DNA of 64,000 nt from Catenuloplanes indicus (lineage in GTDB: Bacteria > Actinomycetota > Actinomycetes > Mycobacteriales > Micromonosporaceae). Of the stretch, positions 1 through 7,998 are shown piece after piece. The number at the start of each line of letters is the position of its first letter. Positions within the stretch are counted from its first letter, which is position 1. The position numbers and the translations under genes are program-made. The notes under the pieces are model-generated. The model worked only from the letters and a program-made list of their open reading frames with translations. It did no database searches and was not told the origin of the DNA. Where the stretch lies: positions 4,650,001 through 4,714,000 of the forward strand of contig NZ_JAUSUZ010000001.1 of the NCBI RefSeq assembly GCF_030813715.1, read 5' to 3'.

Positions 1-372
1 GTCTGGTCGGGATGGGTCGGGCTCGGGGAGATGACCGGGTTCGGGGTGGTGCACCCGCTTCCGGGGATCGCGGACGGGTTCAGCCTGAACACCGCGATCA
101 CGCTCCCGATCGGCGTCGAGACCTACGCGGCGTACGCGCTGCGGGTCTGGCTCTCCGGGCACGGCAACGCCGTGGCGCGACGGTTCGCGAAGTGGTCCGC
201 GATCGGCTCGCTGATCCTCGGGGCGCTCGGCCAGGTCGCCTACCACCACATGGAAGCCGCAGGCGTCACGCACGCACCGTGGCAGATCACGACCGTGGTC
301 GCCTGTCTGCCCGTGGCGGTGCTCGGGATGGGCGCGGCGCTGGCGCACCTGAATCACGACGGACGTTCTTAG
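1..372 (+). CDS. DUF2637-like membrane protein, 5' truncated by window
   Basis: The reading frame is open from base 1, so the gene begins outside the window. The visible 123 residues contain at least two hydrophobic segments (around AIGSLILGALGQVAYHHM and the C-terminal VVACLPVAVLGMGAALAHL). The pattern resembles DUF2637/Spd-type membrane proteins that usually lie just upstream of the FtsK-like transfer gene in AICEs. Its position matches the membrane-protein genes before the translocase in element 2 (54746-55719). A role in plasmid spreading or transfer is inferred from context only. Confidence 0.6.
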   Translation, partial: VWSGWVGLGEMTGFGVVHPLPGIADGFSLNTAITLPIGVETYAAYALRVWLSGHGNAVARRFAKWSAIGSLILGALGQVAYHHMEAAGVTHAPWQITTVVACLPVAVLGMGAALAHLNHDGRS

Positions 373-380
373 CTCTGCCC

Positions 381-422
381 GGCGGCGCGGCCTCTCGGCC
401 TGGAAACCTGTGCCGCGCCGCC
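381..422 (+). terminator. Hairpin between DUF2637-like gene and traB-like gene
   Basis: A perfect 10-bp inverted repeat, GGCGGCGCGG (381-390) with CCGCGCCGCC (413-422), encloses a 22-nt loop. It has no T tract. Element 2 has a 13-bp perfect hairpin at the same place (56085-56130), so the structure is conserved between the elements even though its sequence differs. It may be a terminator or attenuator that limits traB expression. Confidence 0.55.
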
Positions 423-471
423 GGTCTCTCGCCCCCATTCGCCTGGTGAGGCTTCAGGAGGAAGAACCCTC

Positions 472-2571
472 ATGCTCGCAGAGACCGACCCGGAACACAC
501 TGGCCACACGGCCACGCTCACCCCTGAGGTGCTGGTCGGTGAGGTGGTCATGGTCGACCAGCCGCATGCCCGTACCGATGATGAGTGGTTGAAGGAACTG
601 GCGCGGCAGGCCGCGCAGCGCAAGCCGATCCTGCCCGCGTGGATGCTGTCGGGCTCGGACTTCCGGCACACGTGCCGCTGGATCGCGGCCCACTACCTGC
701 ACGTCTCCGCCTATCACGCGGTCCGCATGCCGGTCTACGGCACGAAACTCGCGTTCCGCTCACCGCGCGGTCTCGGAAGATTCATTGCCGGGGGTACGCG
801 CTGGGTGCTCGATCTGGAGGGCCTGCCCGTTCGGCTCGCGGCGGTCCGGCGGGAGGACGCGGAGCAGTACCTCCGGCTGTCCCGGCAGCGTGACGGCCGC
901 GTGCGTCTGCGGACGCTGATCGCGGCCTCGGTGGCGGTGCTCGGCGTGACAGGCACGTTCGTGCTCGCGGTGCTGGCGCCGAGCTGGGCGCACTGGGCGA
1001 CGCTCGCGGGGCTGGTGGCCGCGTTCGGGCTCGGCGGGGCGCGACCGGATCGGCCGTTGGTGTCCCGCGCGGTCGTTCCGACGCATGTGCAACAGCTGAC
1101 CTCGAATCAGGTCACGCTCGCGCTGTCCGTGCTCGGTCTGGCCGGGATCAACCAGGCGGTGTCGAAGCTGGGCGACAAGGCGATCGGGTTCCCGGCGCCG
1201 ATCACCCGTGACGGACCGGGATGGCGCGCCGATGTCGATCTGCCGCCCGGCGTCACGGCGACCGAGGTGATCGAGCGGCGGGAGAAGCTGGCCGGCGCGC
1301 TCACTCGGCCGCTGGGCTGTGTCTGGCCGGAGGGCAACGCCGAGGTGCACCCCGGCCGGCTGGTCCTCTGGGTCGGGGACCAGGACATGTCGAAGGCGCG
1401 CAAGCCCGCGTGGCCACTGCTCAAGGGCGGGCCGATAGACCTTTTCAAGCCTCAGCCGTACGGGACGGATCAGCGCGGACGCTGGGTGAACCTGACGCTG
1501 ATGTTCATCGCAATGGTCATCGGGTCGATCCCGCGCATGGGCAAGACGTTCGCCCTGCGGGAGGCGCTGCTCATCGCGGGTCTTGATCCGCGGGCGGAGA
1601 TCCACGCGTACGACCTGAAGGGCACCGGAGACCTGTCCGCGCTCGGCAAGATCGCGCACCGGTACCGAGCCGGGGAGGACGACGAGGACATCCTCTACGC
1701 GGTGGCCGCGATGCGTGAGCTGCGGGCGGAGCTACGCCGGAGGGCGCGGGTGATCCGGGATCTGCCGCCGGATCTGTGCCCGGAGAACAACGTCACGCCG
1801 GAGCTGGCCACGCGGCGGTCACTCGGCCTGCATCCGATCGTGGTCGGGGTCGATGAGTGTCAGGTCTGGTTCGAGCACCCGGAGTACGGGGCCGAGCTGG
1901 AGGAGATCTGCACGGATCTGGTAAAGCGCGGACCAGCTACCGGGATCGTGCTGATCCTGGCGACGCAGCGGCCGGACGCGAAGAGCCTGCCGACCCCGAT
2001 CTCCGCGAACGCGTCGACGCGGTTCTGCCTGAAGGTCATGGGGCAGATGGAGAACGACATGGTCCTCGGGACCAGCAAGTACCGCAACGGCGTCCGGGCG
2101 ACCATGTTTGCGTGGGAGGACAAGGGGATCGGCTACTTCGCCGGTGAGGGCGCGGACGCGCGGATCGTGTCGACCGTGTTCATCGACGGGCCGGCCGCGA
2201 ACGTCCTTGCCGAGAAGGCACGGGCGCTGCGGGAGCGCGCGGGGCGGCTGACCGGGCACGCGCTCGGGGAGACGCCGGAGGTCGCGCGGACGGCCGGCTG
2301 GCACCTGCTCGACGACATCCTGTCCGTGGTCCCGGTCGCGGAGCTGCGGGTGTGGAACGAGACCGTGGTGGCGAGGCTGGCGGAACTGCGGCCGGATGCC
2401 TACGACGGGTGGGCGCCGGAGCAACTGACGGCAGCGCTCAAGCCGTACGGGATCGAGGTCGACCAGATCGGCCGGCGCGTGGGCGGGAAGACCGTCAACC
2501 GGCGCGGCATCACCCGCGCGGACATCGCCGCGAAGGTTGCCGAGCGTAACCGCACGAAGGCCGCGGCCTAG
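472..2571 (+). CDS. TraB/FtsK-SpoIIIE-type DNA translocase (conjugative transfer)
   Basis: 699 residues. The start is supported by AGGAGGA nine bases upstream of the ATG. Two membrane segments lie at about residues 145-190. The motor domain has a Walker A motif GSIPRMGKT (351-359), a Walker B motif ending VDEC at about 460, and the FtsK-like ATQRPDAKSLPT stretch near 497. A C-terminal region of about 80 residues may be the DNA-recognition domain. AICE proteins of this family move double-stranded DNA between mycelia as hexameric pumps. The homologue at 56176-58266 is nearly collinear. The GCTAGC repeat array starts directly after the stop codon and is a natural candidate for its recognition site. 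Confidence 0.88.
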   Translation: MLAETDPEHTGHTATLTPEVLVGEVVMVDQPHARTDDEWLKELARQAAQRKPILPAWMLSGSDFRHTCRWIAAHYLHVSAYHAVRMPVYGTKLAFRSPRGLGRFIAGGTRWVLDLEGLPVRLAAVRREDAEQYLRLSRQRDGRVRLRTLIAASVAVLGVTGTFVLAVLAPSWAHWATLAGLVAAFGLGGARPDRPLVSRAVVPTHVQQLTSNQVTLALSVLGLAGINQAVSKLGDKAIGFPAPITRDGPGWRADVDLPPGVTATEVIERREKLAGALTRPLGCVWPEGNAEVHPGRLVLWVGDQDMSKARKPAWPLLKGGPIDLFKPQPYGTDQRGRWVNLTLMFIAMVIGSIPRMGKTFALREALLIAGLDPRAEIHAYDLKGTGDLSALGKIAHRYRAGEDDEDILYAVAAMRELRAELRRRARVIRDLPPDLCPENNVTPELATRRSLGLHPIVVGVDECQVWFEHPEYGAELEEICTDLVKRGPATGIVLILATQRPDAKSLPTPISANASTRFCLKVMGQMENDMVLGTSKYRNGVRATMFAWEDKGIGYFAGEGADARIVSTVFIDGPAANVLAEKARALRERAGRLTGHALGETPEVARTAGWHLLDDILSVVPVAELRVWNETVVARLAELRPDAYDGWAPEQLTAALKPYGIEVDQIGRRVGGKTVNRRGITRADIAAKVAERNRTKAAA

Positions 2572-2583
2572 AACCGCCGGAGG

Positions 2584-2788
2584 GTGCTGGCGCTAGCACC
2601 CGAGCCTGCTAGCGCTAGCACCTCCGCTAGCACACGAAACGAACCCCTGCCAGGACGCTAGCACGCTAGCGGCCCTGGTCCCTCACGCCCGAAAACCGGC
2701 CCTGGAGGCGTTCGTGGACACCCCTTCCCTGATCGCTAGCTTCCTCTGCTTCGTCCTGCCACCCGTCACGCTCTGCTACGCCGCTAGC
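2584..2788. repeat. GCTAGC repeat array (candidate clt/TRS or iteron region), element 1
   Basis: Eight copies of GCTAGC occur at 2592, 2608, 2614, 2626, 2657, 2665, 2735 and 2783. The tetranucleotide CTAG is generally rare in actinomycete DNA. The first copies form a near-palindrome, GGTGCTGG-CG-CTAGCACC (2584-2601), and a perfect one, GCTAG-CG-CTAGC (2608-2619). The last two copies lie inside the next gene. The same layout follows traB in element 2 with changed central bases. Possible roles are the cis-acting transfer locus read by the TraB-like protein, a replication iteron array, or an operator. The transfer locus is preferred because the array abuts traB. Confidence 0.7.
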
Positions 2789-2965
2789 TGCGCGATCTGG
2801 CCCTGGAAAGCCTGCTCGACGTGCCACGGCACCGGGCGGATCAAGAGCCCGTTCGGGCGCGTGTTCCGGCTGTGCCGGCGCTGCGACGGCACCGGACGGC
2901 GCATCCGGATCGGCCGACACGTGTGGAACGAGTACCGGCGCGTGCACCGGGACGGCAACCGATGA
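2714..2965 (+). CDS. Small membrane protein with DnaJ-type CxxCxGxG zinc motifs
   Basis: 83 residues from a GTG start. One hydrophobic helix (about 5-28) is followed by CSTCHGTGR and CRRCDGTGR, two CxxCxGxG repeats like those of the DnaJ zinc finger, and a basic tail. The homologue in element 2 (58408-58659) keeps the same order with the first motif as CRVCRGSG. It overlaps the next gene by four bases (ATGA), so the two are probably translationally coupled. The function is unknown; a membrane-anchored partner in transfer is a guess from position. Confidence 0.6.
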   Translation: MDTPSLIASFLCFVLPPVTLCYAASCAIWPWKACSTCHGTGRIKSPFGRVFRLCRRCDGTGRRIRIGRHVWNEYRRVHRDGNR

Positions 2966-3243
2966 ACCGCACCCCGCACCCGGACTGGTGCGCCGCTGAC
3001 CATCGCTGCGGGCTCAACGAGCACCGCAGCGCGGAGATCGTGATCGACCTGGCGCGGCACGGCCGCGCGGTCGTCACGCGGACGCGGACGGAGAACGGGC
3101 GGGAGTTCGCCGAGGTCCGACTGTGGGTGGCGCTCGCTCCCCGCGAGGTACCGGCGCGGCGGCAGCTGCTCGCCATGCTCTCCGGCCTACGCGTCCTGCT
3201 CGGCCGCGTCGCGGTCGCTGCCCGGCCGACGCCCCACCGCTGA
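2962..3243 (+). CDS. Small protein with HPxWC...HRS motif (DUF6907-like)
   Basis: 93 residues. The ATG overlaps the upstream stop codon. The N-terminal region reads HPDWC, then EHRSAE, then a segment ending VRLWVAL. This HPxWC...HRS...(V)R(V/L)W(V/L) pattern also occurs in two larger proteins of element 2 (52151-52750 and twice in 52920-53741). The C-terminal RRQLLAMLSGLRVLLGRVA part resembles the protein at 58674-58904. The function is unknown. The Cys and His residues might bind metal, but that is not established. Confidence 0.6.
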   Translation: MNRTPHPDWCAADHRCGLNEHRSAEIVIDLARHGRAVVTRTRTENGREFAEVRLWVALAPREVPARRQLLAMLSGLRVLLGRVAVAARPTPHR

Positions 3244-3274
3244 TCCGCCGCTCAACCCGGAAAGGAGGCCGCAT

Positions 3275-5095
3275 CATGAACCGACCCGCACACGACGAGA
3301 ACGCGGAACGCGCCGTCATCGGCGCCGCACTGCTCGGGCCGACGCTGGTCACCGAGCTTGCGGCCAAGCTCAACCCCGGCGACTTCTACCACCCGAAACA
3401 CGGCGCGCTGTGGGACGCGATCTGCCGACTCGACGCGGCCGGCACACCGGCCGACCCGATCACGCTCGCGGCGCACCTGGCCGAGGCCGGGGACCTGGCG
3501 CGGGTGGGCGGAGCGCCGTACCTGCACACGCTGATCTCCGAGGTGCCAAGCGTCGCCAGTGCCGGCTACTACGCGGACATCGTGGCCGAACACGCGCGGC
3601 GCCGGGAGGTCTCCGAGCTGGGGTTGCGCCTCACCCAGCTCGCGGACTCCGGCACCGACACAGCCGATCTGCTCGCGACCAGCCGCGCGCTGCTCGACGA
3701 CACCGGCGCCGGTGCGGAGTGGGCGCCACCGATCCCGTTGGGCACCGGTCGGCATCTGCCCGCTTTCCCGGCGCACGTGCTGCCGGGGTGGGTGGCGGAC
3801 ATGGTGACGGCGGTCGCCGAGTTCACACAGACGCCGGTCGACCTGGCGAGCAGCATCGCGCTCGCGGCGCTGTCGACGGCCGCGGGTGGCCGCGCTGAGG
3901 TGGAGGTGCGCGGATCGTGGCGTGAGCCGACGAACCTGTTCACGGTCGTCGTGCTGCCGCCCGGATCGCGGAAGTCGGCCGTGTTCGCGGCGATCACCGG
4001 GCCGTTGCTGGCGGCGGAGTCCGCGTTGGTGGAGCGGACCAAGCCCGCGATCATCGAGGCCGAGTTGGCGGCGCGGGTTGCTGGAAAGGCCGCTGACAAG
4101 GCGGCGCACGCTGCGGCGAATGCGGACGCGTCCGCGCGGGACACGCTGTTGGCTGAGGCGTCGGCTGCTGCGATGCAGGCCGAGGCGGTCACGGTGCCGA
4201 GCCTGCCTCAGCTTGTCGCCGACGACGTGACCAGCGAGGCAGCGGCACAGTTGCTCGCGGACCAGGGCGGCCGGTTGGCGGTGCTGTCGCCGGAAGGCGG
4301 CAGCCCACGATCGCCGGCCGCTACTCGGGCACGCCGAATCTGGAGGTGTTCCTCAAGGGCCACGCCGGGGACATGATGCGCGTCGGCCGGCTGTCCCGCG
4401 AGAGTCAGCACGTCGCCAAACCCGCGCTCACGCTCGGGCTGGCCGTGCAACCGGACGTGCTGCGGGACATCGCGTCGATGCCAGGATTCCGCGGGCTCGG
4501 CCTGCTCGCACGCATCCTCTTCGCCCTGCCGGAGAACACGGTCGGATTCCGCCGCATCGGCGCCGACCCGGTACCGGCCGAGGTCGCCGACGCGTACCGG
4601 GAGAGTCTGGGCGCCCTGGTCCTCACGCTGGCGGGGTGGACCGATCCGGCGGTCGTGCCGCTCACCGAAGAGGCAAACGGGCGGGTGCTCGACATCGAAC
4701 GCGCGGTAGAGCCGAGGCTCGCACCAGGCGGCGCGTGGGGACACATCGTGGACTGGGGCAGCAAGTACACCGGCGCCGTGGTCCGCATGGCCGGCCTGAT
4801 TCATCTGGCCGAGCATCTGCGCGACGGGTGGAGTAGGCCGGTCGACGCGGACACGATCGACCGCGCGGCGCAGCTCGGCGACTACTACGCCGCTCACGCG
4901 CTGGCCGCGTTCGACGACATGGGCGCCGACCTGGAACCCGCGCTCGCGGTGCTGGACGCCCACGGCTACCTCCGCCAGATCGACGCTCCGGCGCGGCCTC
5001 GGACAGGTGGCCGGCCGCCATCGCCGACGTTCCTCGTGAACCCCGACGTGCACCAGCCGAACGCCACTGTCCACCCGATCCGGCGGACCGCATGA
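3275..5095 (+). pseudogene. Replication protein, DnaB-N plus DUF3987 domains, broken by a frameshift
   Basis: AAAGGAGG precedes the ATG. The first frame (3275 to about 4300) gives a DnaB-N-like helical domain (HDENAERAVIGAALL onward, residues 5-110) and the first half of a DUF3987 helicase/primase-like region, ending in LAVLSPEGG. The match then continues in another frame from about 4303: IAGRYSGTPNLEVFLKGHAGD and on to 5095. Joining the frames needs one missing base (or an equivalent indel) near 4300-4305. Together the two parts would give about 606 residues. This is either a real inactivating mutation or a sequencing error. Element 2 has no copy of this gene at the same site. Confidence 0.75.
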
Positions 5096-5107
5096 CGGGC
5101 CTGACGG

Positions 5108-5164
5108 AACTGACAGAACTGCCACAACCCCCGTACCGCAGAGGTTCTGTCAGTTCTGGCAGTT
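5108..5164. repeat. Overlapping inverted repeats between rep and xis
   Basis: AACTGACAGAAC (5108-5119) is the perfect inverse of GTTCTGTCAGTT (5144-5155), and AACTGCCA (5117-5124) is the inverse of TGGCAGTT (5157-5164). Half-sites of the type AACTG(A/C)CA are thus repeated in both orientations around a roughly 20-bp centre. The block lies immediately downstream of the replication gene and upstream of xis-int. It could be an operator, a replication origin or a terminator. Element 2 has no equivalent here, matching its lack of the rep gene. Confidence 0.55.
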
Positions 5165-5251
5165 GTGTCACTGCCGTTCCGGGCCGAGCCCCACCGACGT
5201 AGATCGCCTCCGCCGTCAGCCACCCCCTCAGCTACGGAAGGCCGCAAGACC

Positions 5252-5536
5252 GTGCGAACGAAGGCGCTCTATCCCAGCCCGGACGCCAGCACCACGAGCC
5301 ACAGCATCGACCACGGGGAGAACCGCGTGCAGCGCATCGCAGACGACCGCGTCGTACTGACCATCGAAGAGGCCGCCCAGCGACTCGGCATCGGCCGAAC
5401 CACCATGTACGCGCTCGTCATGAGCGGAGAGATCCGGTCCGTCACAATCGGCCGTCTCCGCCGCGTTCCCGTCCGCTGCCTCACCGAGTACGTGAACAGC
5501 CTGCTCGCCGACGACACCGCCGCCACGGCCGCCTGA
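5252..5536 (+). CDS. xis: Excisionase (MerR/HTH_17-type DNA-binding protein)
   Basis: 94 residues from GTG at 5252. This start matches the VRT... start region of the element 2 homologue, and GGAAGG lies about 11 bases upstream. The core VLTIEEAAQRLGIGRTTMYALVMSGEIRSVTIGRLRRVPVRCLTEYV is a winged-helix excisionase domain, almost identical to that at 58930-59262. Such proteins bend attachment DNA and direct the integrase toward excision. It ends 12 bp before the integrase start, so the two are almost certainly co-transcribed. An upstream start at 5165 is open but less likely. Confidence 0.85.
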   Translation: MRTKALYPSPDASTTSHSIDHGENRVQRIADDRVVLTIEEAAQRLGIGRTTMYALVMSGEIRSVTIGRLRRVPVRCLTEYVNSLLADDTAATAA

Positions 5537-5548
5537 GGGGAGCGACAC

Positions 5549-6760
5549 ATGGGACGACGTAAGCCGAACGGCGCATCAAGCATCTACGAGGGCAAGGACG
5601 GCTACTGGCACGGCCGCGTGACGGTGGGCGTCAAGGACAACGGGCAACCCGACCGCCGACACGTCCAGGGCAAGACCGAGGCCGAGGTCACGAAGAAAGT
5701 CCGGAAGCTGGAGCGGGAGAGGGAGAACGGCACCGTCCGGAAGGCGGGGCAGCGCTGGACAGTGGAGAAGTGGCTCTTGCACTGGCTCGACAACATCGCC
5801 GCGCCGGTGGTCCGCGTCAACACGATCGACGGCTACCGCGTCGCCGTGCGAAAGCACCTAATTCCAGGGCTCGGCGCGCACCGGCTCGATCAGTTGCAGC
5901 CGGAGCACCTGGAGAAGCTGTACGCACGGATGCTGGCGAACGGCAGTGCGCCGGCTACCGCTCACCAGTCGCACCGCACGATCCGGACCGCACTGAACGA
6001 GGCGGTGCGCCGAGGTCACCTTGGGCGGAATCCGGCCGCTCTGGCGAAACCTCCGCGTCTGCCCGATACCGAGGTCGAGCCGTTCTCGATCGAGGAGGTG
6101 CAGACCATCCTCAAGGTCGCGGCAGAGCGACGGAACAGCGCGCGGTGGGCCGTAGCTCTCGCTCTCGGTCTCCGCCAGGGTGAAGCGCTCGGCTTGAAGT
6201 GGCCGGACGTGAATCTGAAGGCGGGCACCCTCACGGTTCGTCGCGCTCTGCTCCGGCCGAAATGGGGTCACGGATGCAACCCAAAGTGCGACGCACGGAT
6301 TCCAGGGCTGTGCCCCAACCGGGTGAACCTCCGCCCGGTGTCCGCGGACACCAAGTCGCGCGCCGGCCGCCGCACGATCGGCCTCCCCGATGCACTGATC
6401 AAGGTCCTACGTGAGCACCGGGAGACCCAGAAGGTGGAGCGGGAGACAGCCGCACAACTCTGGCAAGACGAGGATTGGGTGTTCTCGACTCGGACCGGCC
6501 AGCGCATCCACCAAGCGACCGACTACGACGAGTGGAAGCGTCTTCTCAAAGACGCCGGAGTACGCGATGCCCGGCTGCATGACGCCCGCCACACAGCAGC
6601 AACGGCGCTCCTGGTTCTCGGCGTCTCCGGCCGTGCCGTGATGGGCATCATGGGCTGGTCCAACGCCGCGATGCAGGTCCGCTATCAGCACCTCACGGAT
6701 CAGGTCCGCCGTGACATCGCCAGCCGACTCAACAACCTACTCTGGAACTCAGACGAGTAA
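5549..6760 (+). CDS. int: Tyrosine site-specific integrase
   Basis: 403 residues, with GGGGAG upstream of the ATG. The N-terminal part carries an AP2-like/SAM-like arm and core-binding region (about 1-165). The catalytic domain has Arg209 (GLRQGEALGLKW), His344-x-x-Arg347 (LHDARH) and the nucleophile Tyr379 (MQVRYQH). All key residues are present, so the enzyme looks active. The protein is closely related to the integrase at 59266-60528, yet the two elements use serine tRNA genes with different anticodons. A strong hairpin terminator follows at 6786-6827. Confidence 0.93.
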   Translation: MGRRKPNGASSIYEGKDGYWHGRVTVGVKDNGQPDRRHVQGKTEAEVTKKVRKLERERENGTVRKAGQRWTVEKWLLHWLDNIAAPVVRVNTIDGYRVAVRKHLIPGLGAHRLDQLQPEHLEKLYARMLANGSAPATAHQSHRTIRTALNEAVRRGHLGRNPAALAKPPRLPDTEVEPFSIEEVQTILKVAAERRNSARWAVALALGLRQGEALGLKWPDVNLKAGTLTVRRALLRPKWGHGCNPKCDARIPGLCPNRVNLRPVSADTKSRAGRRTIGLPDALIKVLREHRETQKVERETAAQLWQDEDWVFSTRTGQRIHQATDYDEWKRLLKDAGVRDARLHDARHTAATALLVLGVSGRAVMGIMGWSNAAMQVRYQHLTDQVRRDIASRLNNLLWNSDE

Positions 6761-6785
6761 CGGGAGTTCGTTCATACGCTCGTCC

Positions 6786-6827
6786 GTGCGGTCGTCTGGA
6801 CCTCTTGCAAGAATCAGACGACCGCAC
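6786..6827 (+). terminator. Hairpin terminator after int / between convergent int and methyltransferase
   Basis: GTGCGGTCGTCTG (6786-6798) pairs perfectly with CAGACGACCGCAC (6815-6827) around a 16-nt loop. The hairpin lies between the integrase and the convergent methyltransferase gene and can serve both. Confidence 0.75.
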
Positions 6828-6830
6828 ATC

Positions 6831-7904
6831 TCAAGCGTCCCTGACCGCTTCGGCTACTCGACGAGCAAGTAGAGGCGGAACACTGTTACCAAGCTGCGCC
6901 TGAACGCTAGCCCGCTTTCCCACAAATTCGAAAGAATCAGGGAAAGTGAACAACCTCTTCATCTCCGGCACGCGAAGGCGTCGACTGTCCCAGTGAAATG
7001 GGCCGATATTTGGACCCGGTTGCGCCTGAATTGTGGGAGACGGCTTAGCCGGGTCAAGCTTCAGCAAGAACGACCAAAACCTAGACCGCCACTTGAATTG
7101 CGGGTCTGGATGATTTCGCTCAGCCGTATAGAAAAGGTAGTTGTCACCCGGTGGAATGTCAGGCAACAGCTTGCCATACTGACCATTCACCACTTCGCCA
7201 GGTTCGGGATCGCAGACTAACCCATCGAGCGCCTCACCTGAGGTCACGTGCGGCCGCTCAACGTTTCCGGTACTTCGCCTCTCCCAGGAGCCACCGTGGC
7301 TCGGTTCGGGGTGCACCGGAACAGAATTCCCCTTCTGAGTTCCGATAACGAAGAGCCTTGGTCGCGCTTGAGGCACCCCATAGTCGGCCGCATGCAAGAC
7401 CTTCGCCGTATAATCATACCCAGCCTCGTCGATTTCGCGAAGAAGGCGCTCATATGCCGTTCGGCTGGCTACATTATTATAAGTTAACGCATACACATTT
7501 TCGAGAATAAACTTCCGCGGCTGCGCCTCGCGGAGAACCCTTGTGTATGCCTGAAGAAGACTTGCAGTGGGATCGAGGCCCTTGCGCTTCCATTCCAGCC
7601 AGAAGCCGCTCTTACTGAAGGGCGTGCAGGGCGGCCCTCCTACCAGGAGATCCGGACGAGCGCGGCCCCGCAAGCCTGCCGCCTTCAGGATGTCGCTCGT
7701 CTCTACGTCCAAGATGTCGGATCGAATGACCGGGCCCGGCAGACTCAGAAAGTTCTTTTCCATCGTAGTAGCAGCATCAGCATTGTGCTCAACTGCGGCA
7801 CGTACGTCATAACCCGCATCTTCGATGCCCTGATCCAGGCCACCAGCTCCTGAGAACAAGCTGATCGCAACACCTGCACCCGTGGATGATCGCTTGGAAC
7901 TCAT
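6831..7904 (-). CDS. DNA (cytosine-5)-methyltransferase of an R-M system
   Basis: 357 residues from ATG at 7904; the frame is open further upstream, but family motifs begin close to this start. The m5C motifs are all visible: motif I ISLFSGAGGLDQG, motif IV GGPPCTPFS with the catalytic Cys, motif VI ENV, motif VIII QARPR and motif X QLGNSVPP. The gene transfers methyl groups to cytosine C5 in a target sequence that cannot be read from the protein. The stretch is clearly richer in A/T than the neighbouring int and dnaX. The minus-strand nuclease-like gene just upstream is the likely cognate restriction enzyme. Confidence 0.9.
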   Translation of the reverse strand: MSSKRSSTGAGVAISLFSGAGGLDQGIEDAGYDVRAAVEHNADAATTMEKNFLSLPGPVIRSDILDVETSDILKAAGLRGRARPDLLVGGPPCTPFSKSGFWLEWKRKGLDPTASLLQAYTRVLREAQPRKFILENVYALTYNNVASRTAYERLLREIDEAGYDYTAKVLHAADYGVPQARPRLFVIGTQKGNSVPVHPEPSHGGSWERRSTGNVERPHVTSGEALDGLVCDPEPGEVVNGQYGKLLPDIPPGDNYLFYTAERNHPDPQFKWRSRFWSFLLKLDPAKPSPTIQAQPGPNIGPFHWDSRRLRVPEMKRLFTFPDSFEFVGKRASVQAQLGNSVPPLLARRVAEAVRDA

Positions 7905-7998
7905 GCGAAGAGTCTGCCAGCTCGGACGCCATACCGTAAGACGGCGCAACGAGACCGTGACAACATTACTCTGCGTTCCGGCCGGCATCTGTGTGTAA

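Noticed and set aside
4300-4376. Programmed ribosomal frameshift in the replication gene
   Set aside because: No slippery heptamer or downstream stimulatory stem stands out at the junction; a simple indel is the more economical reading.
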